Shown here: positions 51,874-64,000 of the stretch, in pieces
How positions within the stretch are numbered: position 1 is the stretch's first letter
Layout of the letters: every line of letters starts with the position of its first letter
From: Nematostella vectensis
Taxonomy: Eukaryota; Cnidaria; Anthozoa; Actiniaria; Edwardsiidae
Reading direction: 5' to 3'
Length of the DNA: 64,000 bases
NCBI RefSeq assembly: GCF_932526225.1
Contig: NC_064036.1
Span: 8,439,519 to 8,503,518, forward strand
Position numbers and translations under genes: made by a program
The notes under the pieces: model-generated
Databases searched by the model: none
What the model was told of the DNA's origin: nothing
What the model saw: only the letters and a program-made list of their open reading frames with translations

Positions 51874-54800
51874 ATGTACGGTTTGCTCTTAGAAAGCATC
51901 CGTCACTTTATCGTTGGTAAATACGGAGAGGAGCTTTGGTCGGAGATCGTCAACATTGCCGGGACGTCGTCACACGAGTTCGTCACTCATCGCTTGTACG
52001 ACGAGAACTGGATCTTCAAGATCGCTAACGCTGCCACCACTGTCCTCGGTGACCTGGACGAGCACATCACCGTAGATGACTGCATGCGACTGTTCGGTGT
52101 TTGTTTCGTTAAGTTCTTTTCGTTTTATGGTTACGACCCGATTATTCGCGTCAGTGGTCGTCACTTTCGAGACTTTCTTATCGGCATAGACAGTCTGCAC
52201 GAGCATATGCGGTTCGGCTACCCAAAGATGAAGTCGCCGACGTTTTACTGCGACGAAGAGACATCTACTGGGATCAATCTTCATTATGAGTCCAGGCGCA
52301 AGGGGTTCATGTTCTACGTTGTCGGTCAAGTGGAGGAAATTGCCAGAAAGTTCTACGGCATTTCCAATATCAATGTCAAGATATTGAAGAATGAAAGTTC
52401 CCAGAGCTCTCGTGAACAGTGTCACATAGTGTACAGACTGGAGTTCAATAATGAAGGATACAAGCCCCCACCTCCCGATTTCCTAACCGTCGGCACCAAG
52501 AAGGCTGTCAGCACCGAGGTGTTCTTCTCCATCTTCCCTTTTAGCCTGGTGATATCACCTGATATGACCCTGAGCATGTTTGGCAATGGGTTGCAGTCAC
52601 TGCTCGGGAAGCTCGTGCTTGGTCGTGACATCAGGGAAGTGTTCATCTTGAGGAGGCCAAAGACCGATTTCACATGGCACACGGTACTTCAGTAGACAAG
52701 TTAACTTATTTTACCAGGCTAAAATGAATCTGATGATATAATTGTTATTGAAATAGTTATTGTATATTGCACTAGATTCTCTTTGTCTTAAAGCGCGCGA
52801 GTGACGTGATTATTACGATAGATTCGAAACATTTATTGGATGGTACCCAAAATAATCTAGACCCGATTTTTAAAGTTCCAGATAAATGATATTTGATTGC
52901 TTATTTCCCCTTTTTGGAAAAATAAACTCTGCCATAAATGTAAAATATAAAACTGAATATATTTTTGGCTACCCATTGATGAGTCTCATTTTGACTCATA
53001 AAATAATAAACACACACGCTATTAAGGCGAAACATGACTGTCCATCCCCTTTTGACGAGCTGTTTTTATTTTTCAGCTTCTGACTCGTAAAGTTGTCTTC
53101 GAGCTTCTTTCCAAAGTTCCTTTAATACGCCGACCACAGCCCAAACACCAAGGCTCAACCATGAGTTTGTTCAAAACTGATACGTCATCGAGTAAGGCAG
53201 GAAATCAGACCCCCAAACCAGGCAAAGTTGGCGACTCAACCTTTTCTCTTCTCAATGGAAATACACCACCACCAGCACTGCACTTGCGCGGCCAGATGAA
53301 GTTCATGCACGACTGGGACAAGTTCCTCTTCATCTGTTCCCCCTTGTAAGTAAACGATCAAGCAAAGGATCCCCTACCTGAAACAGCCTGGTACATATTG
53401 CGAGAAACTGTTGAGCATATAATTTTGGGCTTTGGCCAATTTATGTTATATTATAACAAACTAAAAATTTAATACACTTTTCTGTTTAAAAGAGGCCGGC
53501 ACCAGAAATTTTAAAGCTGTTTCTTATCGTGCCAACGTAAGTAACGTAGCGTAAGAACTACCAAATATAAAAACACTAAATCCGAACAAATGAAATAAAT
53601 ACTTTTTGTCTTTTTTGTTTACTTTTTCAGAGTTATAAATTAGCCCGCGACCAAATTAAACTATATAACATTTCCCCAATGGACATTTCAAGCGTTGTTG
53701 TACATGATATCTTTATGGCAAAAATAAAATGCAGGAAACTAATACCGGGCATCGTGTATAAAGTTGCTAACTGATGGTTGCTACTTGCCATGATATCTCT
53801 CTTGCTTTCTAGAATTGCAAACCTGGACACAATGCTGCAATCTGGTCTTTACATGAACGACTTGAGCATGCACGACACATCACAAGAGATGGCACTGTCG
53901 GGAATCAAACCCCTTCCTCAGCTAGAGTATGCCAGGGATCAGGTAGGTTAAACTTTCCTGCACATTTAGCTTTAATTTAGCGATCGCAGAGAAAAATAGT
54001 GTTTAGAGGGGATTTGATTTCGCGAATTAGAAGTTCCATTGACTTGATTTTCTCGTTTTTATTAACGTTAACTAGCAACTGAAATAAGATCAATATATTG
54101 ATCTTGCAGCTAAATTGCCTGAAAAGTCATTCTTAATGAAAAGTGTTCTTATTCCTCGAGCCCTTACCGATAGTATCGTTCTAACTAGGAGTTTCAATAG
54201 AAACTTCGTAATCTGTTTTAAAATTATAAGGTCCGCGGTATTAATTTTTGCTAGTTTAAAAATTCGCGATTTTTTTTACTTAGAAGTACGATTAATCAGA
54301 ATAAGGTATATGGATGTATTATCATGTAAACGCAGCTTCCTGATGTTTTATGCTATCTGCTGGACGTTTAAGAAACATTGGCGATTTTGGTATAAGGTCT
54401 TATTTCCCGTCTCCCCATATTATACCTAGCAATTTGAACAAGGGATAGAGCTGGAAGAGAACATGAGGAAATTGGAAGAAGAGAGACAGCGGAGTGAAGA
54501 CCTTTTGTACCGTATGGTGCCCAAACCTATCGCGGAGAGACTCAAGAGAGGAGGGAATCCTATCGACACCTGCGAGGTAAAGGATTTATGAATATACATA
54601 TTATATGGATTTCTATATAGATAGAAATATCAAAGGCCTTATAGATATTCGCATGATAGATATTTGTATTGTATTTACTATTTTATTTAATAGAAAAATC
54701 ATTCTAGAGTAAGGATGATTGATCGATCGTTTTGTGTAAAAAAAACTCGCATATTTTGAATAATAGAGGTGTGGCGATAATGTTAAATTTTCTATATAAC

Positions 54801-56764
54801 GGCTCATATAAGTTCAGCACCCTTAGTTCGCAGCGGATACCTTTTCCAGCCCTAATTGCTCTACTAGACCCCTTTTTTAACAGTAAAAATCGCTACTTCA
54901 ACGGTTTACCCCGTCTCCGGCGACTTAAGGTGTACGTTGTAACAGGATTTTCTATTTTGGAATGGCAGGAGTTCGATGCTGCGACAGTACTGTTCAGCTA
55001 CATGGACGGGTTCACTTCCATCTGTACACGCCTCAACGCCATGCAAGCTGTCACCCTCATCAATAACCTGTTTATCAAGTTTGACTTGCTTACTGAAAAA
55101 CACAACGTCTACAAGGTATCTATTAAAAGTATAGCTGGACTTAATAATATAACTATGTCTATCAAGTCATCCCGCACTGCATATTACACATTGTAATACA
55201 TATCCAGCATTGAATACAATATTAGCTACTAACAAGTTACAAGCGAATCGAGGGGAAAACTAAAGAAATCACTTAGCTAAAAGCGAATGCGCGTCCGTGC
55301 TCTTTTGATCTTTGTAAGGTATAGAGGATGAATTCTATGCCCCAGCCAAGGCTTGTTCGATTCCTGATACAAGATTCATTTCGCTGTCAGTTTGAGACCC
55401 TAGGAGACGCGTTGTACATGGCTGTGTCCGGCGTCCCAGTCCGCACCGAGCACCACGCCGAGCCCATGGCAGCCATGGCTCTGGACATGCTCAAAGCCGT
55501 CCAACTTGTCAAAGATCCCATCACCAAAAAGCCGATGACAATCACCGTAGGTAGGTTGTAGTCTATTATACTTTAAGGTTTTTTTTACGGATTTTTCTGT
55601 AGCCCCAAAAGTTGCAGACGAACTTATTACATCATTGCTGCCTAAAAGCCTCAACAAACTTTTCAAATTAAATTCAAATCTAAATTCCAATGTTATCTTT
55701 CTAAGTCATGTTTACCTCATTGGCTTTCAAAAGGTATCCACTCTGGTCCGGTAGCTGCCGGACTTGTTGGAGAGAGGACGCTGCAGTATTGTCTGTTTGG
55801 AGACACAGTTAACATTGCGTCTCGGCTCAGGACAACTGCCTTGGTGAGTTTTGCTGTTAGAAGGGAACAAAATAACAAACGGTTGCTTTGTTAAGACTCG
55901 GTTGACCTCCTATTTAAAGTCGTCCAAAGGTGCAATGGCCTTTCAAACTTTTGACAAGTGCGCCAGCAAATGTCATGCTGTTCCTAAACAGCTAGTACCT
56001 GCTGTAATATACACCTTTTTCAAAAAAGGTTGTACTCAAGAAGGGCTAACGCTCGAAACGTCAGCGCAACCACTCTGTGTCACAGAGGCGTTTAACATAC
56101 CTTTTCAACCTTGTGTTGATTCATACCTTCGTCGGAGCAAAAGACGAAGGGCTAACGCTTGAAACGTCAGCGCAACCACTCTGTGTCACAGAGGCGTTTA
56201 ACATACCTTTTCAAACTTGTGTTGATTCATACCTTGTCTACACCACGCCTACGCAGACCATCTAGTTTTTCTACAGCTTGCATGTAGTCTTTCTAGTTAT
56301 ACCATGGCTCATAGTTAACCTCACGTAAATCGCATTAAAAATGAATTTTGATTTACGCTTATAAATTTCATGTCCATATTCAATGCGGGCTACGAAACAT
56401 GAATTCTCGAATGAAACCCTTTCTAAAATGGTATATAGTTAAGGATGAATTGATAAATTTTTGCAGTTTTTTAAACAGTACCTTTATATAACCGGATATC
56501 CTCTGCGCATTAAACACATGTCTATATTATTTCCAGCCAATGAGGATACATATCAGTGAAAACTGCAGAGAATGTCTTGAAGAGAGTGACTTTATCACCG
56601 AGTTTCGCGGAGAAATAGAACTAAAGGCGAGTCTTCAACAATGCATACATTTTAGAAAAACTTCCTTCCGCTTCTATTAACATTGTGTGTTGTTGCATTT
56701 GTAGGGGAAAGGGAAAATGCGAACTTTCTGGTTGACTGGGAAAACGTTACAAAAAGGAAAGTAA
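51874..56764 (+). CDS. Soluble guanylate cyclase, beta-like/atypical (9 coding exons, 640 aa)
   Basis: Exons: 51874-52683, 53077-53345, 53813-53942, 54430-54576, 54969-55115, 55391-55550, 55734-55843, 56537-56626, 56705-56764. Domain order: N-terminal haem NO/O2-binding domain ([12 protein letters not shown]; proximal His109 in [16 protein letters not shown]; haem-propionate YxSxR motif in HYESRR), HNOBA/PAS-like domain ([14 protein letters not shown]), coiled coil ([21 protein letters not shown]), class III cyclase domain. In the cyclase domain Glu503 and Cys574 are the guanine-selecting pair and Asn581/Arg585 the transition-state pair. The first metal Asp is Tyr463 (FSYMDGF), the second is present (Asp507). 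Loss of the first Asp also occurs in beta subunits, so an alpha-type partner is predicted. The N-terminal half resembles insect Gyc-88E most (from memory). The intron after 56626 has a GC donor. Confidence 0.93.
56034..56245 (+). repeat. Tandem 106-bp duplication with hammerhead-like core motifs
   Basis: Two copies start at 56040 and 56146, in a cyclase intron. Each has GAAGGGCTAACGCT(C/T)GAAAC then GTCAGC. Penelope-like elements and retrozymes often carry a hammerhead ribozyme of the form CTGANGA-stem II-GAAAC-GTC. Here stem II (GGGC/GCTC with loop TAAC), the GAAAC and the GTC cleavage triplet are present, but the CTGA part is altered (CTCAAGA, AAGACGA). Probably decayed ribozyme-bearing element ends. 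Confidence 0.5.
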
Positions 56765-57886
56765 AAAAGTCATTCAAATTGACTATTTACAATTCTTTAT
56801 TATGTAAAGATGTACATTGTGGATAATTTACACGTATTAATTCCACTCATGAATATTTCACAAATGACGAAAAATTGTCAGGGGAGTAGATTTGATGCAG
56901 CTAACTCAGACCCACTGTTTGCAGTTCCTCAAACCAAAACCCTAATGCCCCCTAGAGATAGATGGATTCTTTTCTCAGAACCATCTATTGTTTTCGAGGG
57001 AATTTCGTTTAGTAAGCTTCCTTAAAAAAACAATGAACACAAGCACGTAGTTTCTTCATCTAACGAGATAGCAGCAGAACACAAGACTAAAACAGTGTAA
57101 ATTTAATTGAGATGTTTCAGCTCAATGGCTTGAAAAATGAGAAATTTGCATCACTTCTTTAAAAAATGTAAATACATTCAATAGAAATCAAGCGGGTATC
57201 GAATGTCACATCTCTCCAGTGCCATGCATTTTGTACGTTGAAGCTGATGTTTTGCACTTCAAACGTGACACTCGAACCATGTCCGACACTCGTTTTGCAA
57301 CAGCTACGAGGCCGTGGCTAGGAAATTGTGTTCAGGAGGGCAAAGCTCAGAAATTTGTTGTATTTGCTTCGTGGACAGACGCTATTTTTTTAACGTCTTT
57401 TGTAAATTCCTAGTCTACTAAGTGGGTACCTGCTTCTGGCCCTGAACTAGCAAATTGTATTTACAAGAGTAGACTAATACACAATAAGGTTATAAGGTTA
57501 TAGCTCCGAGTAATTGTTCTTCGCAGCCACATTGGTGTGATAATCTTTCTCTTTCTCTTACCAAGCACGTGTTTTATTACTCTGCGTAAACTAGCTTACT
57601 GCCCACGTTAAGAAACACAGATATTTCATCTCTAGTGTAAACAACACATTTGATACTGTTGCCGAGATAAATAAATTACTCCTCGGACATAGGGCGAGTG
57701 GGATATGAATAAAAAACGTACTGAGAGATGTATCTAGAAAGATATGTTTTAAAAACATTGAATCTAAGTTGAATTGTGGTCCATGAATAAATAGGATATA
57801 TATTAGATGTACAAATATCTTGAGCCTTCTACTACAAATAATAAAAACTTAATTGACATGTATGTCCTTCTGTTGTGAACGTCGGT
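56765..57886. other. Convergent 3' region between the two cyclase genes
   Basis: AT-rich with no recognisable exon. It must hold the 3' ends of both cyclase transcripts, which end 1.1 kb apart on opposite strands. Confidence 0.5.
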
Positions 57887-60800
57887 CTATACATCTGTAG
57901 TTTTTGGTTCATTGGTCGTAGTAGCCTGGTGTGTCAGATTCTTTCTCTCTCGTCCTATTAACCAGTATGTTTTCATCTCCCCCTGTATCCCCTAGTAAGC
58001 AAACAAATAACTAAAGTTAGGACAACGCGTACTAAAAACACTTTTTCAGAGCCCTTATAACTATGATGAGATGTTTTGAAAGGCTTAGCTTTCTAGACAA
58101 GCCTTTCCCTTTTTATTTCATATAAATACACAATAGAATCAGGTATTTCTATTATCAGGTCATCCTAAACCCTAATGAGAGGTTCCTATAGAATACCTTA
58201 AGTAGAATTGTTCCGCGAAATTCTGTATGGAACTCTGTGTTGAGGAGGCATTCATTGCAGCTGTTGCTAATGTGGATCCGCATGGGCTGAAATACAAAAC
58301 AATAATAACCGTTCGATTAACCACTCCTTTAATTATTGTTAACAATTTGTTTATTTGCCATAACACTTCAAAGTTACCACCCACGATTGAAGTTTAATAC
58401 CTTATTAATGTTTATTGAAAGCATCTTTTCAGTCACTTTTGCCGCCATTTTGTCATCCTAGCAAAGTACCAAGTATCGAAAAGCATCCATTTTCATCGAC
58501 TTATTTGGGAAAGCCAATGCAATATTTTCGATTGAATTTTGTAAATAAAGTAGATAACTTTACAAGGTCTCCTAATTGAGTTATCAAAATTATTCGCTCA
58601 TTTATTCGATACCAGTTACTGATAACAATCGACGTTATTTGAATATGATGAGTAAATTGTGTCCTTGGTTTTTGTTTATACTTCACAAAGTGAATAAAGT
58701 ATCCTGCAAAATTTAGGTATTCCTTTCACCACTCGCTGGTACTCTCGACCAATCAGCGCGCGAGAGCTGGTGGTGTCTTTTCATTATAAGTATTACAAGC
58801 TCTTACAAGTGCTGTAGTGCGCAGACGAGATGCGATGTTCACGGTGTGTCCGAAAAGACAATACTGTGGCGTCCTTTTCCCCACCACGCCAGCCACAACG
58901 GCCCCAGAATGCATTCCTGAAGTACACAATACGTGGCCAGGTTTATTTAACTTAAAGTGACACTGTGGTACACAATACACCTCTATGATAATACATTACA
59001 CCCTGACTTCTGGTACACAATACACCTCCATGATAATACATTACACACTGACTTATGGTACACAATACACCTCTATGATAATACATTACACACTGACTTG
59101 TAATACACAATACACCTCCATGATTACACATTACACACTGACTTCTGGTACACAATACACCTCCATGATTACACATTACACACTGACTTCTGGTACACAA
59201 TACACCTCCATGCTTACACATTACACACTGACTTGTGGTACACAATACAACTCCATGAATACACGTTACACACTGACTTGTGGTACACAATACACCTCTA
59301 TGATAATACATTACACGCTGACTTGTGGTACACAATACACCTCCATGATTACACATTACACACTGACTTCTGGTACACAATACACCTCTATGATAATACA
59401 TTACACACCGACTTGTGGTACACAATACACCTCTATGAATACTTATTACACACTGACTTGTGGTACACAATACACCTCCATGAAAATACATTACACACTG
59501 ACTTCTGGTACACAATACACCTTCATGAATACTTATTACACACTGACTTGTGGTACACAATACACCTCTATGATAATACATTACACGCTGACTTGTGTTA
59601 CACAATACACCTCCATGATTACACATTACACACTGACTTCTGGTACACAATACACCTCCATGATTACACATTACACACTGACTTGTGGTACACAATACAC
59701 CTCTATGATAATACATTACACGCTGACTTGTGGTACACAATACACCTCCATGATTACACATTACACACTGACTTCTGGTACACAATACACCTCCATGCTT
59801 ACACATTACACACTGACTTGTGGTACACAATACAACTCCATGAATACACGTTACACACTGACTTGTGGTACACAATACACCTCTATGATAATACATTACA
59901 CGCTGACTTGTGGTACACAATACACCTCCATGATTACACATTACACACTGACTTCTGGTACACAATACACCTCTATGATAATACATTACACACTGACTTG
60001 TGGTACACAATACACCTCTATGATAATACATTACACACTGACTTCTGGTACACAATACACCTCTATGATAATACATTACACACTGACTTGTGGTACACAA
60101 TACACCTCTATGAATACTTATTACACACTGACTTGTGGTACACAATACACCTCCATGAAAATACATTACACACTGACTTCTGGTACACAATACACCTCCA
60201 TGAATACTTATTACACACTGACTTGTGGTACACAATACACCTCTATGATAATACATTACACCCTGACTTGTGGTACACAATACACCTCCATGATTACACA
60301 TTACACACTGACTTGTGGTACACAATACACCTCTATGATAATACATTACACACTGACTTGTGGTACACAATACACCTCCATGATAATACATTACACACTG
60401 ACTTCTGGTACACAATACACCTCTATGATAATACATTACACCCTGACTTGTGGTACACAATACACCTCTATGATAATACATTACACACTGACTTGTAATA
60501 CACAATACACCTCTATGATAATACATTACACACTGACTTGTGGTACACAATACACCTCTATGATAATACATTACACACTGACTTGTGGTACACAATACAC
60601 CTCTATGAAAATACATTACACCCTGACTTCTGGTACACAATACACCTCCATGATAATACATTACACCCTGACTTGTGGTACACAATACACCTCTATGATA
60701 ATACATTACACACTGACTTGTAATACACAATACACCTCTATGATAATACATTACACACTGACTTCTGGTACACAATACACCTCTATGATAATACATTACA

Positions 60801-63627
60801 CCCTGACTTGTGGTACACAATACACCTCTATGATAATACATTACACACTGACTTGTAATACACAATACACCTCTATGATAATACATTACACACTGACTTG
60901 TGGTACACAATACACCTCTATGATAATACATTACACACTGACTTGTGGTACACAATACACCTCTGTGATAATACATTACACCCTGACTTCTGGTACACAA
61001 TACACCTCCATGATTACACGTTACACACTGACTTGTGGTACACAATACACCTCTATGATAATACATTACACGCTGACTTGTGGTACACAATACACCTCCA
61101 TGATTACACATTACACACTAACTTCTGGTACACAATACACCTCCATGATTACACATTACACACTGACTTGTGGTACACAATACACCTCTATGATAATACA
61201 TTACACGCTGACTTGTGGTACACAATACACCTCCATGATTACACATTACACACTGACTTCTGGTACACAATACACCTCCATGATAATACATTACACGCTG
61301 ACTTGTGGTACACAATACACCTCCATGATTACACATTACACACTGACTTCTGGTACACAATACACCTCCATGATTACACATTACACACTGACTTGTGGTA
61401 CACAATACACCTCTATGATAATACATTACACGCTGACTTGTGGTACACAATACACCTCCATGATTACACATTACACACTGACTTCTGGTACACAATACAC
61501 CTCCATGATAATACATTACACGCTGACTTGTGGTACACAATACACCTCCATGATTACACATTACACACTGACTTGTGGTACACAATACACCTCCATGATT
61601 ACACATTACACACTGACTTGTGGTACACAATACACCTCTATGATAATACATTACACACTGATATCTGGTACACAATACACCTCCATGATTACACATTACA
61701 CACTGACTTGTGGTACACAATACACCTCTATGATAATACATTACACGCTGACTTGTGGTACACAATACACCTCCATGATTACACATTACACACTGACTTC
61801 TGGTACACAATACACCTCTATGATAATACATTACACCCTGACTTGTGGTACACAATACACCTCCATGATTACACATTACACACTGACTTGTGGTACACAA
61901 TACACCTCCATGAATACTTATTACACACTGACTTGTGGTACACAATACACCTCTATGATAATACATTACACCCTGACTTCTGGTACACAATACACCTCCA
62001 TGATTACACATTACACACTGACTTGTGGTACACAATACACCTCTATGATAATACATTACACACTGACTTCTGGTACACAATACACCTCCATGAATACTTA
62101 TTACACACTGACTTGTGGTACACAATACACCTCTATGATAATACATTACACCCTGACTTCTGGTACACAATACACCTCCATGATTATACATTACACACTG
62201 ACTTGTGGTACACAATACACCTCTATGATAATACATTACACATTGACTTGTGGTACACAATACACCTCTATGATAATACATTACACACTGACTTGTGGTA
62301 CACAATACACCTCTATGATAATACATTACACACTGACTTGTGGTACACAATACACCTCTATGATAATACATTACACACTGACTTGTAATACACAATAACA
62401 CCTCCATGATTACACATTACACACTGACTTCTGGTACACAATACACCTCCGTGATTACACATTACACACTGACTTGTGGTACACAATACACCTCTATGAT
62501 AATACATTACACATTGACTTGTGGTACACAATACACCTCTATGATAATACATTACACACTGACTTGTGGTACACAATACACCTCTATGATAATACATTAC
62601 ACACTGACTTGTGGTACACAATACACCTCTATGATAATACATTACACACTGACTTGTAATACACAATAACACCTCCATGATTACACATTACACACTGACT
62701 TCTGGTACACAATACACCTCCGTGATTACACATTACACACTGACTTGTGGTACACAATACACCTCCATGATTACACATTACACACTGACTTGTGGTACAC
62801 AATACACCTCCATGAATACTTATTACACACTGACTTCTGGTACACAATACACCTCCATGAATACTTATTACACACTGACTTGTGGTACACAATACACCTC
62901 TATGATAATACATTACACACTGACTTGTGGTACACAATACACCTCCATGATTACACATTACACGCTGACTTGTGGTACACAATACACCTCTATGATAATA
63001 CATTACACGCTGACTTGTAATACACAATACACCTTTTTGATTACACATTACACCCTGACTTTTGGTACACAATACACCTCCGTGATTACACATTACACAC
63101 TGACTTGTGGTACACAATACACCTCCATGATTACACATTACTTACTGAGCCTGTGGTACACAAAACGCCTACATGATTACACATTACTTACTGAGCCTGT
63201 GGTATACAATACTACTCCATGATTACACATTACTTACTGATCCTGTGGTACACAAAACGCCTCCATGATTATACATTACTTACTGACTTGGGTACACAAT
63301 ACACCGCAGATTAAACATTACTTAATGACTTGTGGTATACACAATACACCTCCAAGTCTACGTATTGCTTTTTTTCCCAACATGATGGGAAAATGTATGT
63401 AATATTTTTGTACTTTTATGATTGTCTAAAAGTGTAGGGTCCTCTCTTATTGATTAAGCAGACTAACCAATAGTAATGGTGAGTAAGGCATTAGAGCAGA
63501 ATTTCTTGATCTCATCCATTGCGTCGATCATATCAAGGGCCATTGCCGCCATAGGCTCCGCATGACGCGCCTTCGGCACAGGTGCTCCGCTAACCGCCAT
63601 GTAAATCGCGTCGCCAAGGGTCTCAAA
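57887..63627 (-). CDS. Soluble guanylate cyclase paralogue, last 4 exons (5' part beyond window)
   Basis: Minus-strand exons 63468-63627, 58807-58916, 58197-58286, 57887-57991 (TAG), in phase. Exon lengths 160, 110 and 90 nt equal those of the plus-strand cyclase at the same positions, so the genes are paralogues with a shared intron pattern. They encode [17 protein letters not shown] (guanine-selecting Glu and second metal Asp), [36 protein letters not shown] (guanine-selecting Cys, Asn/Arg pair; His where the plus-strand paralogue has Asp), [14 protein letters not shown], and a tail [17 protein letters not shown] that is longer than in the neighbour. The intron between the first two exons is 4.5 kb and almost wholly minisatellite. 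The catalytic Asp-1 exon and the haem domain lie beyond position 64000. Confidence 0.92.
58973..63345. repeat. 45-bp minisatellite, about 97 copies, with higher-order structure
   Basis: The unit is TACACAATACACCTCTATGA, TAATACATTACACACTGACT, TGTGG. Variants at two or three positions (TATGATAAT, CATGATTAC, CATGAATACTT) recur as blocks: a CATGCTT...CAACTCC block repeats after 585 bp (13 units), a CATGAAAA block after 675 bp (15 units), and a 271-bp block near 62398 is directly duplicated. The right edge (63140-63340) is degenerate. Because 45 is a multiple of three, frames stay open for up to 1137 codons on one strand and 719 on the other; these are artefacts. It lies in a cyclase intron. Confidence 0.97.
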
Positions 63628-64000
63628 CTGAAAAAAAATTCAGGAAGCTTCATCGTTATTAGCTTTTTTTATCCAAATGTTTGCATCAATTTTGCGGTAG
63701 TGCGATTACCTTTAGTATACTACAATGTAAATCAAAAGCCTGAGATCACAAAAATCAACATCGCTCTTCAACAATAAAAAAAAACAATTTAGGGAGCTAG
63801 TATCAAATCGTGCGCGCATATTTCCACGACCCTTTTCCAGAATGTTGGCAAGAATATCTCAATATTGCAAACCTGGTTCATTCGCGCGAGTGTTTTTTTT
63901 GGTATTTATGTAAATCGCATGTCATCGGGTAGACTATATCTATCAATTCAAAAAGGTTTTGTGGCCCTTTATCAAGCATCACTCCCTAATTCTCCGTACT
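63628..64000. other. Intron of the minus-strand cyclase, running off the window
   Basis: AT-rich. I see no further cyclase exon here; the one equivalent to 54969-55115 of the paralogue should lie beyond 64000. Confidence 0.5.

Noticed and set aside
51970-52682. Minus-strand frames of 151 and 86 codons opposite the cyclase first exon
   Set aside because: Antisense shadows of the haem-domain exon; no recognisable motif.
58952-62398. Open frames of 1137, 719, 496, 429 and 421 codons on both strands
   Set aside because: They lie wholly in the 45-bp minisatellite; the unit is a multiple of three with no stop, and all are inside a cyclase intron.

Overview
The window is animal nuclear DNA. Its genes are split by GT-AG introns, and their closest relatives that I recognise are animal-specific: a CLC-6-type chloride/proton exchanger, a CDCA3-like mitotic protein, a C8orf33-type UPF0488 protein, a MARCH-type RING-CH ligase and atypical soluble guanylate cyclases. 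AT-rich spacers, CR1-like and Penelope-like retroelement debris and many small foldback elements fit an early-branching invertebrate. An anthozoan cnidarian is my best guess (inference only). I rebuilt exons by hand from splice sites and reading phase; all exon lengths below are phase-consistent.

Layout. 1-3581 (-): 5' half of an NlpC/P60-like protein gene. 4165-4857 (+): intronless CDCA3-like gene. 5710-10281 (-): seven-exon C8orf33/UPF0488 homologue. 10465-11622 (+): two-exon Cys-rich SOCS-box protein with an in-frame TGA. 11975-32309 (-): complete 24-coding-exon CLCN6-like gene of 878 residues, whose introns hold two minisatellites, a CR1-like fragment and a duplicated splice donor. 36107-37422 (+): MARCH-like RING-CH membrane ligase with a distant non-coding leader exon. 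37423-51873: no complete gene found; it holds an orphan EGF-like exon, LINE and Penelope fragments and several foldback elements. 51874-56764 (+): complete nine-exon soluble guanylate cyclase, beta-like. 57887-63627 (-): last four exons of a paralogous cyclase, tail-to-tail with the first and split by a 4.4-kb, 45-bp-unit minisatellite.

Genes are mostly arranged as divergent pairs with short shared promoters (3581/4165, 10281/10465, 32309/leader near 32817) and convergent pairs sharing 3' space (4857/5710, 11622/11975, 56764/57887). The longest open frames in the window (up to 1137 codons) are not genes: they come from minisatellites whose unit length is a multiple of three.

Most notable: the SOCS-box/Cys-rich protein with its TGA codon; the 45-bp minisatellite that resembles the 3' splice site next to it; the 28-bp G-rich array in a CLCN6 intron; the tandemly copied donor in another CLCN6 intron; the paired cyclases with a substituted metal-binding position; and duplicated hammerhead-like motifs in a cyclase intron.
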